A stretch of DNA of 29,133 nt from a virus, in IMG/VR virus record IMGVR_UViG_3300044970_001797, positions 1-29,133 of that record, one strand, 5' to 3'. The translations under genes and the position numbers were made by a program. Shown here piece by piece: positions 14,880 through 23,025 of this stretch. Positions within the stretch are counted from its first letter, which is position 1. The number at the start of each line of letters is the position of its first letter. Below the pieces are notes generated by a model, which was not told the origin of the DNA, searched no databases, and was given only the letters and a program-made list of their open reading frames with translations.

Positions 14880-14881
14880 AA

Positions 14882-15946
14882 CTACAGCCCCAGTCGCAGT
14901 TGCAGGATGCCGGTCAGGTTCACCGCCCGCTGCACGCCGCCGCGCCACAGGATCGGGCGGGTGTCTTCGTCGATCTTTCGCGGCGTGCCGTCCTCGTTGA
15001 GGGCGATCGGCAGGCCGGACTCACGCTGCTGCGCCCCGCCGCCTTCGTACTCAGGAGTCATTATCATCGCGCGCACCTTCTGGTTCGTCTGGATGCCTTC
15101 CGGCAACGCAAGCGGCGTGACGATCTTCATCGACTCGTGCTTGAGCGGCTGGGCGAACGGGTCGCGGGTCTGGTCAACGAGATTCGGCGTGTAAGACTTC
15201 ACGTTCCAGCCGGTCAGCGGGACGACGACGTCCCAGCCGCAGTTGCCTTCGCCGTCCACGAAGTTGGCGCGGTACGCGAACTCGTAGGTGTTCATAAAAC
15301 CGCGGTAGATCGTCGAGCCGAAAGACTCAACGTGCGGCGAAGCCTCGACGCCACGGAACATGACCGTAAAGCGCTCATAGGTGGCGTAGGGGCCAAGGGA
15401 CATCTCGGTGTCGTTGATGCAGCCGCAATACTGCGCGAACGCCGTGCCGGGGTTCACGCTAAACTGCGTCACGCGGATGGTGGTGATCGGCTCGAGTTTC
15501 GTGAGGCCGTCGATCAAGTCGCCGGCTGAGTTGTAGATGGGCGACCAGGTATTGCCGGGACGACGAACCCACGAGTACGCCGGCATCTCGTAGAGCGAGG
15601 TGCTGGTGGAGAAGTTCGCGGGGCGAACGTCTGGAGTGTATGTGCCTGGGTCTTGGCTCTCGCCGCCAGAGGCGCCAGGCATCGCCTTGTACGTCGCCGT
15701 GATGAGCCGGACGAGTCGGCTGTCTCCGTCAGCCCTGACGTCGATGGAGACGCAGGGGATCGGGTTGTCGGCCCCAGGCAGAACGTCGCCAATCTGGACG
15801 CCGATGACGTCGTTGAGATAGTACGACTCGCCGGGGTGGGAAAGGATGACCTTCCACGTTCGCGTGGCTGTATCCGACAGGGAGCCGCCTTCAGCCGACC
15901 GGCTGAAGGACTTGCCCTGCATCAACTCGGAAACCATTTTTGGCAT
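14882..15946 (-). CDS. Minor tail protein downstream of the tape measure, function unknown
   Basis: This 354-residue protein starts MPKMVSELMQGKSFSRSAEG and is encoded directly after the tape measure, where distal tail and baseplate hub proteins lie in siphoviruses. Visible segments include TRTWKVILSHPGESYYLNDV, GVQIGDVLPGADNPIPCVSI, TYERFTVMFRGVEASPHVES and a C-terminal LWRGGVQRAVNLTGILQLRL. The pattern of FRG..YRGFMNTYEFAYRAN suggests a beta-rich virion component. I do not recognise a specific family. A distal-tail or tail-tip role is inferred from position only. The ATG overlaps the tape measure stop (TAATG). Confidence 0.75.
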   Translation of the reverse strand: MPKMVSELMQGKSFSRSAEGGSLSDTATRTWKVILSHPGESYYLNDVIGVQIGDVLPGADNPIPCVSIDVRADGDSRLVRLITATYKAMPGASGGESQDPGTYTPDVRPANFSTSTSLYEMPAYSWVRRPGNTWSPIYNSAGDLIDGLTKLEPITTIRVTQFSVNPGTAFAQYCGCINDTEMSLGPYATYERFTVMFRGVEASPHVESFGSTIYRGFMNTYEFAYRANFVDGEGNCGWDVVVPLTGWNVKSYTPNLVDQTRDPFAQPLKHESMKIVTPLALPEGIQTNQKVRAMIMTPEYEGGGAQQRESGLPIALNEDGTPRKIDEDTRPILWRGGVQRAVNLTGILQLRLGL

Positions 15947-18900
15947 TAGTTCACGACTCCACCGAGGCCATCTGCAACCTTCTTGATCCCCTCGTTTATT
16001 TGCTTGAGTTCAGCCGTCTGCTTCGCCATCTCAGCAAAATTGATGTTCTTGTTCGGGTCATCGCCCCTCAAGAGCCGGTTGAGTTCTTGGGCGCCTTGGG
16101 CCGTCGAAACGTCTGCGGCAACGAGCGCTGCGCGAGATGGGATGCGGGCGTTCATTCGCTCTTGCTCGAAGCCGGCGAGCATTGGGGCCACTCGCCGAAT
16201 CATGTCTTCTTCGGCGCGGCCGATTGCCTCGTTCATGCGTTTGCGAATCTTTTCGATGTCTTCTGGCATCCCGCTGCTGTTCTCAGCGGCGCGGCTTGCA
16301 GACTCGCGAATGTCTGCAATCTGCTGCTCCAGGTCTTTTGCTGCCCGCTCGCCTGGTGTTTGCTGGAGCACGTCTCCGCGATCGGCCGACGCCGCCTGCT
16401 CGGCGAGTTGCGTTGAGGCGTCCCTTGCCCTCTTGACCCCAGCGCTCTGCTCAACGACGCTGTTCTCAAGTGCGGCGCGTTCGGCGATCAGCGAGTCGCG
16501 GGCCTCTTGCGGCAAGACGCCAGCGGATGCGAGCTGTTTGTCGATCTGGCTAATGCGATCGAGGGAACTGGCGATTTTTCCAGTGAAGGATTGAATCGTA
16601 CTCTCGTATTCAGCCACGGCGAGCTCGGCATCATCCCATGTCGGGAAAGTTTTTGCCCCTTGGTTGATTATGTCGGCTTGCTTCTGCAACGCATCCGCAA
16701 CGGCGTCCAGACCTCTTCTACGGGCCTCGTCGATCACATCTTCATCTGTCTGGCCGCCTGCCCTTTCGATTCCAGCGGCCTCGCGTATCCGAGTGAATTC
16801 GCGTCCAGCGCTTAGCATTCGCGCGGCACGCCCTGCCCGGTCCTTCGTCGGCCCAAACTGGGCCGCCTGCTGCCCGAATACTTCCCTTGCTCTGGCGATT
16901 TCCTGCTCAACACGAACTTTCGCTGCCTGCTGATCTCTTAGTTGCGACTCAGCGGCGTCACGGGCTTTTCGGCTGTCAGGCGTGCTTCGGCCAAGATCGG
17001 CGCGGCGGGTGGCGTCGGCGTTGGACTGTGCCTGCTGGAGATTCTGTTCGACCTCCCGGCGAGATCGGTCAAGCGCCTCCGCGAAACGCTGCACAGCAGA
17101 CGTCGCGACGGTGATTCCTTGTGTCTGGGTTTTTAGGGCGGCGGCTTGAGCCGTGGCATCGCTGAGTTTTGTGGCTGCCTCCTCCTGCGCGGCCTGTCGC
17201 TCCGTCGGGTCGGCAATTCTTGCGGCTGCTTCAAATGCGCGAAGCGCCTCCTGGAATGCTACCCCGACTTGATCCACAGCGATGCCGAACTGCCTGGCTG
17301 CCGGCACTCCCTCCTTGATGCCCTCGGCAACGGCGGACTGGGCCGCCTCAATCGCGTCAGCGGCTGGTTTGGCGCCTTCAAAAAGTTGAACTGCAACTTC
17401 GTCAAGCGCACGGACGACTTTGGTGGCGTCAAGCGTAGACAAGACCCGCTCAAGTTGCTCCAGCTCCTTGGCAGCCGCAGCCGCGACGCCAAAACCAAGG
17501 GCGTCGCCGCCGGTTGCGACAGGCGATAGCCGCCTAATCTCTGCCTCAATGGCAGCTCGCTGCTGGCTATCGTCGCCCGCGGACAATCGCCTAGCGTCTT
17601 GGCTGGCCTGCTGGCGAACGCGATCTGCTTCTCTCGCACGGGCCGCAGCCGAGCCAGCGTCTACGGCAGGGGCGAGTTGCGCAACGCCGACATTCGCGAG
17701 CGATCGCTCAAGCGCCAGCCGGACGTCGTCTCGCGTTGCACTGCCAGCGTTTGCCCGCCTTGCTGCCTCCTGCTCTCGCACGCGCGACGCCTCAATCTGT
17801 CGCTGAAGGCCAACCCGCACGCCGGCATTGCCCTCAGAATCAAGTCGTCGCTGAAGCGCCGCTTGGTTCGCGCGCTCTCTCTGCACACCTTGGTCGGCGT
17901 CGGCAACGCGACCCTCTCGGAGCTCCTTCTGCTTCTTGATGAGGTCGTCGAGTTGCTTGCGGAAATCGTTCGCCTCGCTGGCAGCCGGAGAGAAGACGTT
18001 TCTCGTCAAAGATTCCCCAAGAGACTGAAACGCCTGGGCCAGTTCTTCGACAAGGCTCTTCTGGCGGGCGAGAGCATCGTTCAGAGCCTTCGTCTGGTCT
18101 TCGGCCGTGCGGCCATCGTTGATCCACTTGTTGATCGCGACGGCCACCTGCCCGCCGATGACAGCCGCAAGGCCGATGAATAGCCCTTGGGTGCCGCCAA
18201 GGATAAACGCCAACTGCGTGATGTTGTTACTGACGGCCCGCAGCTTGAATTCAAGCCCACCCGTCGCCGAAAAGAAGTCGTCGATGGCAAAGGCAGCTTG
18301 GTTGACGGCGAGGCTGAAGTTGTCGAAGCCTCCACGGGCGACGTCGCCGCCGCGTTGGATTTGCCGGAATGCGTTGCCGACCGAAATGCGGCCGGTGGCG
18401 GCGGCAGCCTCCGCGGCAGCCCGCTGGAGTCGCTCCAGTTCCCTGCGAACCGCCGGCAGGCCCGTCGTCCCGGTGCTGATTGCCTCCTGAAGCCGGGCGC
18501 GGTACGCCTCGTAAGCGCGGGCCGCCGGGCCGCCGGCAACGGAACCGACCTGAATCAAGACACGCTGCAACCCTTGCAGTTCGCCGATTGACTGCCGGAC
18601 GTCTGCGTCATTGATGAAGTCGCCGAAGCTCTGTACCTGGGCCGCCTGCGTGGTTCGGCGCACGGCTGCCGTCAGCGTGTCCATGTTTCGGGCGGCGTTC
18701 TCGATTTCCTCCGCGGTCGCCCGTGGCCCCAGAGCAACGAGGCGGATGAATTCCTGCTCGGCGCCTTGGATCGCGGGAATGAAGTGCGAACGCACGGCCG
18801 CTGGCATGGCGTCGAGCTGGCTCTTGGCCGATACGATGCCGGAGCGGAATTGGTCGAGTTGCCTAGTGGCTGCGCCTAGCGGGGAGCCGAGCGAGTCGGC

Positions 18901-20073
18901 CGCCTGCGACGCGAGCCTTCCGCTGAAGTAATCTGCCGGCAGTTGCGTGGCTCGCTGCGAACGAGCGCCGACATTTGCAGCCAGCTCTCGCTCTCGGTTG
19001 AGGCTGGCTTCGGCATCACGAAGGGCAGCGATGTCTCGAATGCGGTCACGGATCGACCGGCCAGTGGCATCGACGGTTGAGGCCAGTCGCGAAGACGCTC
19101 CGACGTTAGCGGCCAGTTCTCGCTCGCGGTTGAGGCTGGCTTCGGCATCACGAAGGGCAGCGATGTCTCGAATGCGGTCACGGATCGACCGGCCAGTGGC
19201 ATCGACGGTCGAGGCCGCACCTACGTTCGCAGACTCAAGTGCCTCGCCAACCTGCGCGCGCACACGCGCAGCAATCTGAAGCAGGCTCTCCAGGCTCGCC
19301 CGCGCCCGCGTCGTGTCGATGTTGAGAATCGTCCCAGACTCAATCTCAGCCCGTCGCTTCTGAATCAGATTGTCGATGGCGACGAGTTTCTGGACGTCAT
19401 TCGCAACCCGGCCACCCTCGAGCACCGAAGCCGGGGCTGCGGCGGCCCGCTGCCTTACATCAGCCGACGCGGCCAGCGAGTCGCGGACGCGGGGGGCAGC
19501 GAAGGCCAACTCCGTCCCACGCGGGCCTGCGGATGCCATCTGCGCGGCTTCGGCGAGCCGGTCGGCGGCCTGGGCTGCGGCCAGTGCTCGCCTCTCGATA
19601 CGCTCGAAACTCTTCTCGCCGATGATCCCGCCACGAGTGAGGGCGGAATTGAGATACTCCGCACTCTTCTGGGCCGACTTCAGCGCCGGCTCGAATCCCA
19701 ACTGCACAGGGGCCGCGAGTTTCTCAACCGCCCGTGCGGCCCGCGAGAGCGGCTCGTTGACGAGCACGGCCGCCTGCTGGAGAGCCTTGAACTGATCGAC
19801 GGCCTGGCGGATCGAACCCACCGCCGCCGTGTCGAAGCCCTTGAACGAGAGCCTCTGCGTGGCGACTGCCTGGAGGGCGCGTGAAACCTTCTGCGACTCT
19901 GTGTAGATGCCGCGAAGCGCCGACGTCGCCTCCGACTGGGCGCGGGTGAGCGACGTCTGCATCGACTTGGCGAAGCTGCGAACCTCGTTCGCCGACGCAT
20001 TCAGCTTGCTATTGAAGTCGCTGGTGTTCGCCGTAACCAGCGCCGAGATTTTACCGAGATACGCTTTTGCCAT
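15946..20073 (-). CDS. Tail tape measure protein
   Basis: At 1375 residues this is the longest gene in the window; tape measure proteins set tail length and often pass into the host during DNA entry. It is dominated by alpha-helical coiled-coil sequence rich in Ala, Gln, Glu and Arg, as expected. The N-terminus is MAKAYLGKISALVTANTSDF with NEVRSFAKSMQTSLTRAQSE, a start common in tape measures. A hydrophobic segment LFIGLAAVIGGQVAVAINKW near residue 630 is a candidate membrane segment. A tandem duplication of 44 residues (STVDATGRSIRDRIRDIAAL repeat) lies near residues 285-375. By the usual about 0.15 nm per residue rule it predicts a tail near 200 nm. It follows the chaperones and its stop overlaps the next ATG by one base. 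Confidence 0.93.
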   Translation of the reverse strand: MAKAYLGKISALVTANTSDFNSKLNASANEVRSFAKSMQTSLTRAQSEATSALRGIYTESQKVSRALQAVATQRLSFKGFDTAAVGSIRQAVDQFKALQQAAVLVNEPLSRAARAVEKLAAPVQLGFEPALKSAQKSAEYLNSALTRGGIIGEKSFERIERRALAAAQAADRLAEAAQMASAGPRGTELAFAAPRVRDSLAASADVRQRAAAAPASVLEGGRVANDVQKLVAIDNLIQKRRAEIESGTILNIDTTRARASLESLLQIAARVRAQVGEALESANVGAASTVDATGRSIRDRIRDIAALRDAEASLNRERELAANVGASSRLASTVDATGRSIRDRIRDIAALRDAEASLNRERELAANVGARSQRATQLPADYFSGRLASQAADSLGSPLGAATRQLDQFRSGIVSAKSQLDAMPAAVRSHFIPAIQGAEQEFIRLVALGPRATAEEIENAARNMDTLTAAVRRTTQAAQVQSFGDFINDADVRQSIGELQGLQRVLIQVGSVAGGPAARAYEAYRARLQEAISTGTTGLPAVRRELERLQRAAAEAAAATGRISVGNAFRQIQRGGDVARGGFDNFSLAVNQAAFAIDDFFSATGGLEFKLRAVSNNITQLAFILGGTQGLFIGLAAVIGGQVAVAINKWINDGRTAEDQTKALNDALARQKSLVEELAQAFQSLGESLTRNVFSPAASEANDFRKQLDDLIKKQKELREGRVADADQGVQRERANQAALQRRLDSEGNAGVRVGLQRQIEASRVREQEAARRANAGSATRDDVRLALERSLANVGVAQLAPAVDAGSAAARAREADRVRQQASQDARRLSAGDDSQQRAAIEAEIRRLSPVATGGDALGFGVAAAAAKELEQLERVLSTLDATKVVRALDEVAVQLFEGAKPAADAIEAAQSAVAEGIKEGVPAARQFGIAVDQVGVAFQEALRAFEAAARIADPTERQAAQEEAATKLSDATAQAAALKTQTQGITVATSAVQRFAEALDRSRREVEQNLQQAQSNADATRRADLGRSTPDSRKARDAAESQLRDQQAAKVRVEQEIARAREVFGQQAAQFGPTKDRAGRAARMLSAGREFTRIREAAGIERAGGQTDEDVIDEARRRGLDAVADALQKQADIINQGAKTFPTWDDAELAVAEYESTIQSFTGKIASSLDRISQIDKQLASAGVLPQEARDSLIAERAALENSVVEQSAGVKRARDASTQLAEQAASADRGDVLQQTPGERAAKDLEQQIADIRESASRAAENSSGMPEDIEKIRKRMNEAIGRAEEDMIRRVAPMLAGFEQERMNARIPSRAALVAADVSTAQGAQELNRLLRGDDPNKNINFAEMAKQTAELKQINEGIKKVADGLGGVVN
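18995..19209 (-). repeat. 132-bp tandem duplication in the tape measure gene
   Basis: Two 83-bp segments, 18995-19077 and 19127-19209, are identical, with an offset of 132 bp (44 codons). Weaker similarity extends to the left of each core, so the full unit is about 132 bp. It keeps the reading frame. The near identity points to a recent unequal duplication. Confidence 0.93.
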
Positions 20074-20077
20074 CGGG

Positions 20078-20395
20078 TCATCCCTGACGCGGTTGGTTCA
20101 GTTTCATCAACTCGTTCAAAATCTGCGCCTGCGACTGCTCCGGCTTGACGGCCGTCGGAATGAAGACCGCCTCGTCAGGTATGTCGCCCTTCTTGTAGTT
20201 CCCGCTGGCCGCCATGATGATGCGGCAGATTCTCGCGGTCTGAGCCCAGGAGTCGGGGAGCGGGTGCCTCTGGTCGTAGGCATACCACTCCGCGATCTCC
20301 TCCGAATCAACCTCCCGCAGCAACCGCTTGACCGACATTCCCAGGCAGAGGGCCAACTTCAGGTAGAACTTCCGCTCGGGCCTGTCGGCTAGTCT
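20078..20395 (-). CDS. Tail assembly chaperone, downstream frame made by -1 frameshift (lambda T-like)
   Basis: This is the second half of the chaperone. No good start codon is present at the correct place; reading in the -1 frame from the slippery site gives RLADRPERKFYLKLALCLG followed by MSVKRLLREVDSEEIAEWYA and YDQRHPLPDSWAQTARICRI. The stretch resembles the lambda T-type region of chaperones ('lAl.lgmtv.eLl.ris..El.eW.ayy'). The -1 frame is open from the site to the stop at 20078, adding 105 residues after Lys111 of the upstream protein. The end lies 4 nt before the tape measure start. A stand-alone product from an internal TTG or ATG is less likely. Confidence 0.85.
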   Translation of the reverse strand, partial: RLADRPERKFYLKLALCLGMSVKRLLREVDSEEIAEWYAYDQRHPLPDSWAQTARICRIIMAASGNYKKGDIPDEAVFIPTAVKPEQSQAQILNELMKLNQPRQG

Positions 20396-20727
20396 TTTCC
20401 CAGCGCCTCCACGGCCTCGTTCGTGAAGGCGTTGACCTTCCAGGCCGCGTCGAAGACGCGATTGATCACGACGCTCGACTTCTTGCCGAGGTCAGCCGAA
20501 TCCTCATCCTTGAAAATCCGCTCGCCGGCCTCGTCGCACAGGGCGAGCAGGAGGAACCGGACACGAAACGCCTTCATCTTCTGCTCGGCGTAGGACTCCT
20601 CGAAGGAGTCGCGGTCGGTGCCGCTGATCACCTTGATGTAGTAGGTGCCGCCCCACTCGGGGATTTCAACGGCCTCCACCTTGATGTCGTTCGCCGCCAG
20701 AATCCGCTTCCGAAGATCAGTCGCCAT
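20389..20727 (-). CDS. Tail assembly chaperone, upstream frame (lambda G-like)
   Basis: This 112-residue protein lies directly between the tail-tube genes and the tape measure gene, the position of tail assembly chaperones. It begins MATDLRKRILAANDIKVEAV and contains YYIKVISGTDRDSFEESYA and FRVRFLLLALCDEAGERIF, which match the chaperone pattern 'vkvreltgkeRdafe...r..ll.l...De.G..lF'. GGGAG precedes the ATG. Its last codons CTG GGA AAA GAC TAG contain the heptamer G-GGA-AAA, a canonical -1 slippery site, so a fraction of ribosomes should continue into the downstream frame to give a fusion of about 216 residues. These proteins coat or recruit the tape measure during tail assembly and are absent from the mature virion. 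Confidence 0.9.
   Translation of the reverse strand: MATDLRKRILAANDIKVEAVEIPEWGGTYYIKVISGTDRDSFEESYAEQKMKAFRVRFLLLALCDEAGERIFKDEDSADLGKKSSVVINRVFDAAWKVNAFTNEAVEALGKD
20395..20401 (-). other. Programmed -1 frameshift slippery heptamer GGGAAAA
   Basis: In minus-strand sense the zero frame reads CTG GGA AAA GAC TAG. The heptamer G GGA AAA fits the X-XXY-YYZ rule, 3 nt before the codon next to the zero-frame stop. The -1 frame beyond it is open and encodes the recognisable second chaperone half. Lambda uses GGGAAAG at the same place in its G/T genes. I have not found a clear downstream stimulatory structure by eye. Confidence 0.88.
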
Positions 20728-20728
20728 G

Positions 20729-21085
20729 CTAACTCCCTGAGTAATCCGTCATCGTGAACTTCATCGTCCCTCGAACCAATTCGCCAACCCTGGCTTCAAC
20801 CTGCGCAGACTCCAAAACCACATTTCTCGAAACCGAAAGGAAGCTTGAAGTGAATGTCAGAGGCCCAACCGTTCCGGTGTCCGGCGGTGGGGCGTCGGCC
20901 AAGAAATCCACGGAGATTGAGCCGGGCTTGAAGTCTCCCGTTGGCACCATGACGGCATGGCCGGCTGGTGTGTTCGCTGCCGTCATATCGACCAACTCCG
21001 GCGTACCGGCCTCGACGGAGATGCCCGTCACCTGGCCGGCGAACCCACTGAACGAGAAGGTCGCGTTGTAGGCAATGCCTGGCAC
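20729..21085 (-). CDS. Tail-tube-like protein, copy 3 of 3 tandem paralogs
   Basis: This 118-residue protein starts at a GTG (21085), which gives the N-terminus MPGIAYNATFSFSGFAGQVT aligned with MAGVSxQGxTF of its two neighbours. The C-terminus VVLESAQVEARVGELVRGTM also aligns with theirs. It is the most diverged copy, with ADAPPPDTGTVGPLTFTSSF in the middle. No strong ribosome-binding site precedes the GTG, so translational coupling to copy 2 (gap 2 nt) is likely. The stop lies 1 nt before the chaperone ATG. Confidence 0.7.
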   Translation of the reverse strand: MPGIAYNATFSFSGFAGQVTGISVEAGTPELVDMTAANTPAGHAVMVPTGDFKPGSISVDFLADAPPPDTGTVGPLTFTSSFLSVSRNVVLESAQVEARVGELVRGTMKFTMTDYSGS

Positions 21086-21087
21086 GA

Positions 21088-21444
21088 CTAGACCTGCACG
21101 CGGAACGACGCGGAACCCCGAACAAGCTCACCGACGCTGGCTGTGACCTGCGACGATATGCAGGTCGCGTTTCCTGAGAACGCGATCTTTCCGCCGACCG
21201 AAAGCGAGCCAGATGCGTTGACCAGCGGGATCGCTGACGCGGTGATGTATTCCACATCAACCGTCGGCAGCGAATCGACCGTCTTGTGCGTGTAGTAAAC
21301 CTGCTCTGGATCGTCTGGCCCCAGCCCCATGTGGGCGCCGGAGACGCGGCCCCGCTCCTGGCCGTAATTGACCGTGACGCTGGTGACGGAATAGGAGCCA
21401 CCACCAAACGAGAACGTCGTGCCTTGTGAGCTGACGCCAGCCAT
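21088..21444 (-). CDS. Tail-tube-like protein, copy 2 of 3 tandem paralogs
   Basis: This 118-residue protein begins MAGVSSQGTTFSFGGGSYSV and has a C-terminal half, GKIAFSGNATCISSQVTASV-GELVRGSASFRV, that aligns with both neighbours. The central part (LGPDDPEQVYYTHKTVDSLP) is the most divergent region among the copies. Only 6 bp separate it from the upstream gene. The role is inferred as a tail-tube or tube-related virion protein from position and paralogy. No catalytic motif is visible. Confidence 0.72.
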   Translation of the reverse strand: MAGVSSQGTTFSFGGGSYSVTSVTVNYGQERGRVSGAHMGLGPDDPEQVYYTHKTVDSLPTVDVEYITASAIPLVNASGSLSVGGKIAFSGNATCISSQVTASVGELVRGSASFRVQV

Positions 21445-21450
21445 GTCGCC

Positions 21451-21786
21451 TTACGCGACGCGGAAGGTCGCGCTCCCGCTGATGAGAGCCCCCACCGAAC
21501 CGCCGATCGAGGCCGATGCGAGCGTCGCGTTGCCGCTAAACGACATCGGGCCGCTGATCGACAAGGCGCCGGACGTACCGGCCGCGAGCACCGTGGTCGA
21601 GATGTAGTCGATCGTGACTTCCCGTTCGGTGGCGAAGCCGCCGACGAACTCGCGGCGACCGCCGGGGGCGATGCCGAGATGCGAGCCGTCAACGAGGTCT
21701 TGGGTGTCACTGACTTGAACGCTCGTGACCGTGAGGCTGGAGCCACCGAAGGTGAAGGTGAGTCCCTGTGCTGAAACGCCTGCCAT
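21451..21786 (-). CDS. Tail-tube-like protein, copy 1 of 3 tandem paralogs
   Basis: This 111-residue protein begins MAGVSAQGLTFTFGGSSLTV and ends ATLASASIGGSVGALISGSA-TFRV. Both ends closely match the next two gene products, so the three are paralogs. It lies after the tail terminator and before the tail chaperones, the position of the major tail protein in siphoviruses. The beta-rich composition and alternating Ser/Thr/Gly strands fit a tube-type fold. AAGGAGG lies close upstream of the ATG, a strong initiation signal. Which copy forms the main tube is unknown; one could be a tail-surface or neck ring variant. Confidence 0.72.
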   Translation of the reverse strand: MAGVSAQGLTFTFGGSSLTVTSVQVSDTQDLVDGSHLGIAPGGRREFVGGFATEREVTIDYISTTVLAAGTSGALSISGPMSFSGNATLASASIGGSVGALISGSATFRVA

Positions 21787-21825
21787 GTGTTCGCGCCTCC
21801 TTGCGCCGCAATCTAGTCTTGTAGG

Positions 21826-22254
21826 TTACGCGGTGGCTTCGTTCCACCGAATCTGAAACAACTGCCGGACTTCGTAGGCCGGAGGCAGTTGCGCCCCAGC
21901 GACCGTCGGATCGAGGAAGTCGTCCGTTTCGGACACCAACCTCATATCTTGTATTGTAGCCCCGGCCATAGTGCCGGTGTGTCCATCCAGCGCAAGCCGC
22001 ACCTCGTCGGCCAGTTCACGCACCGCGTCGTAGGAGAGCGCCCACGACGCAATCTGGAGGCCGACGACCGGGACGAAGAGCGGGCCGCTCAGGGCCGTCT
22101 CGCGGGTGATGTTCGACCGCTTGTAGACGATGAACGGCAGGCTCGCGCCGGTCTTCGGCACGGCGATGGGGTAGACCTGGAAGCCGACGATCCGCGCCAC
22201 GCCGGGCGTGGAGACGAGTTTCTGGTAAACGTGCTTTTCGGGGGAGATGAGCAT
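21826..22254 (-). CDS. Tail terminator/completion protein (DUF3168-like)
   Basis: This 142-residue protein has the layout of DUF3168-type proteins, which cap the tail tube at the head-proximal end. It opens PEKHVYQKLVSTPGVARIVG, then IVYKRSNITRETALSGP, IASWALSYDAVRELADEVRL (the family's central helix) and a C-terminal AYEVRQLFQIRWNE strand. The ATG overlaps the upstream stop (TAATG). Unusually, the coding stretch ATIQDMR carries a 21-bp element nearly identical to one in the capsid leader. Gene order (gp10-like, then terminator, then tube) fits siphoviruses. Confidence 0.85.
   Translation of the reverse strand: MLISPEKHVYQKLVSTPGVARIVGFQVYPIAVPKTGASLPFIVYKRSNITRETALSGPLFVPVVGLQIASWALSYDAVRELADEVRLALDGHTGTMAGATIQDMRLVSETDDFLDPTVAGAQLPPAYEVRQLFQIRWNEATA
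21941..21961 (-). repeat. GSCTACAWT element inside the tail terminator gene
   Basis: Minus sense GGCTACAATACAAGATATG (18 of 21 matches with the capsid leader element). Here it lies within coding sequence (ATIQDM), 155 bp upstream of the first tail-tube-like gene. Confidence 0.55.
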
Positions 22255-23024
22255 TAGAATTTGTTGATTTCTGCTTGGATCAGTTGGGCCAGGACGCCTT
22301 GCACCTGGGCCGCCGAACTGACGATGGTGCGTTCCATCGGGTGATACGCTGGCATCGGGTCGATGCTCTCGCCAGGGCCGAGCGTGATCGGGTGCGTCTC
22401 GCCGTCCTTGCCGGTGGCGAAGTCGTGGGAGTAGCCCTTGCCTCGCTTGGACTGCCGCGTCGGCTCATTGAGGCTGCCCATAAGGAAGTAGTACCCGCGG
22501 CTGCGGCGGGCGAATTCTTCGTCATTCATGGCCGACGACGTTCGCCGCATCTTGCCGTTGATCATCTGGTGGACGTTGACGTAGGTACGGCGGTTCTGCG
22601 TACCGGGGCGGCGGCGGCCGGAGCCGAACTCGACGAGCCAGGCATGGTTGCCGCTCTCGCGCCCCTCTTCGGAGCCGACGGGGCCGGTCTGCCGGGGGCC
22701 GGTGATCGCCACGGCGACTTGGCCGCCCTCGTATTCCTTCGTCCGCGTGATCGTCGCCTTGGCGAGGTTGCCGGTGGCACCGCTACTGCCCGCGGCCAGC
22801 GGCTTCGAGACGAGGGACTTGTAGCCCATCGCAATCGGTCGCGATGCCTGCTTGACGCACTTTTGGAGCAGCCCCGGCGCGGCGAGCGCCCCGGCCACAC
22901 GCTCGAGTTCCTTTGCCAGTTCGCGGACGCCAGCGGTGTCAACCCGCACGAAGCCCTCGGTCTGGCTTTTGCCGGTGCCGAAGCCAACGTCACGGGGCGA
23001 CGGATTGCTGGGATTGATCGCCAT
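22254..23024 (-). CDS. HK97 gp10-like neck/tail-completion protein
   Basis: This 256-residue protein sits between head-tail joining and tail-terminator genes, where HK97 gp10-like proteins are encoded. Supporting segments are VDTAGVRELAKELERVAGAL, a conserved region with NLAKATITRTKEYEGG, then NHAWLVEFGSGRRRPGTQ matching the family's 'A..vEfGT' turn, and a C-terminal PAYHPMERTIVSSAAQVQGV matching the 'PFlrPA...' end. It is longer than a minimal gp10-like protein because of an insertion of about 70 residues (roughly 150-220) rich in Arg, Ser and Gly. It overlaps the following gene by one base (TAATG). Confidence 0.82.
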   Translation of the reverse strand: MAINPSNPSPRDVGFGTGKSQTEGFVRVDTAGVRELAKELERVAGALAAPGLLQKCVKQASRPIAMGYKSLVSKPLAAGSSGATGNLAKATITRTKEYEGGQVAVAITGPRQTGPVGSEEGRESGNHAWLVEFGSGRRRPGTQNRRTYVNVHQMINGKMRRTSSAMNDEEFARRSRGYYFLMGSLNEPTRQSKRGKGYSHDFATGKDGETHPITLGPGESIDPMPAYHPMERTIVSSAAQVQGVLAQLIQAEINKF

Positions 23025-23025
23025 G

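Noticed and set aside
14118-15194. Plus-strand frame of 358 codons across two tail genes
   Set aside because: It runs antisense through two well-supported minus-strand genes and their junction. Composition is Arg/His/Asp-rich shadow type.
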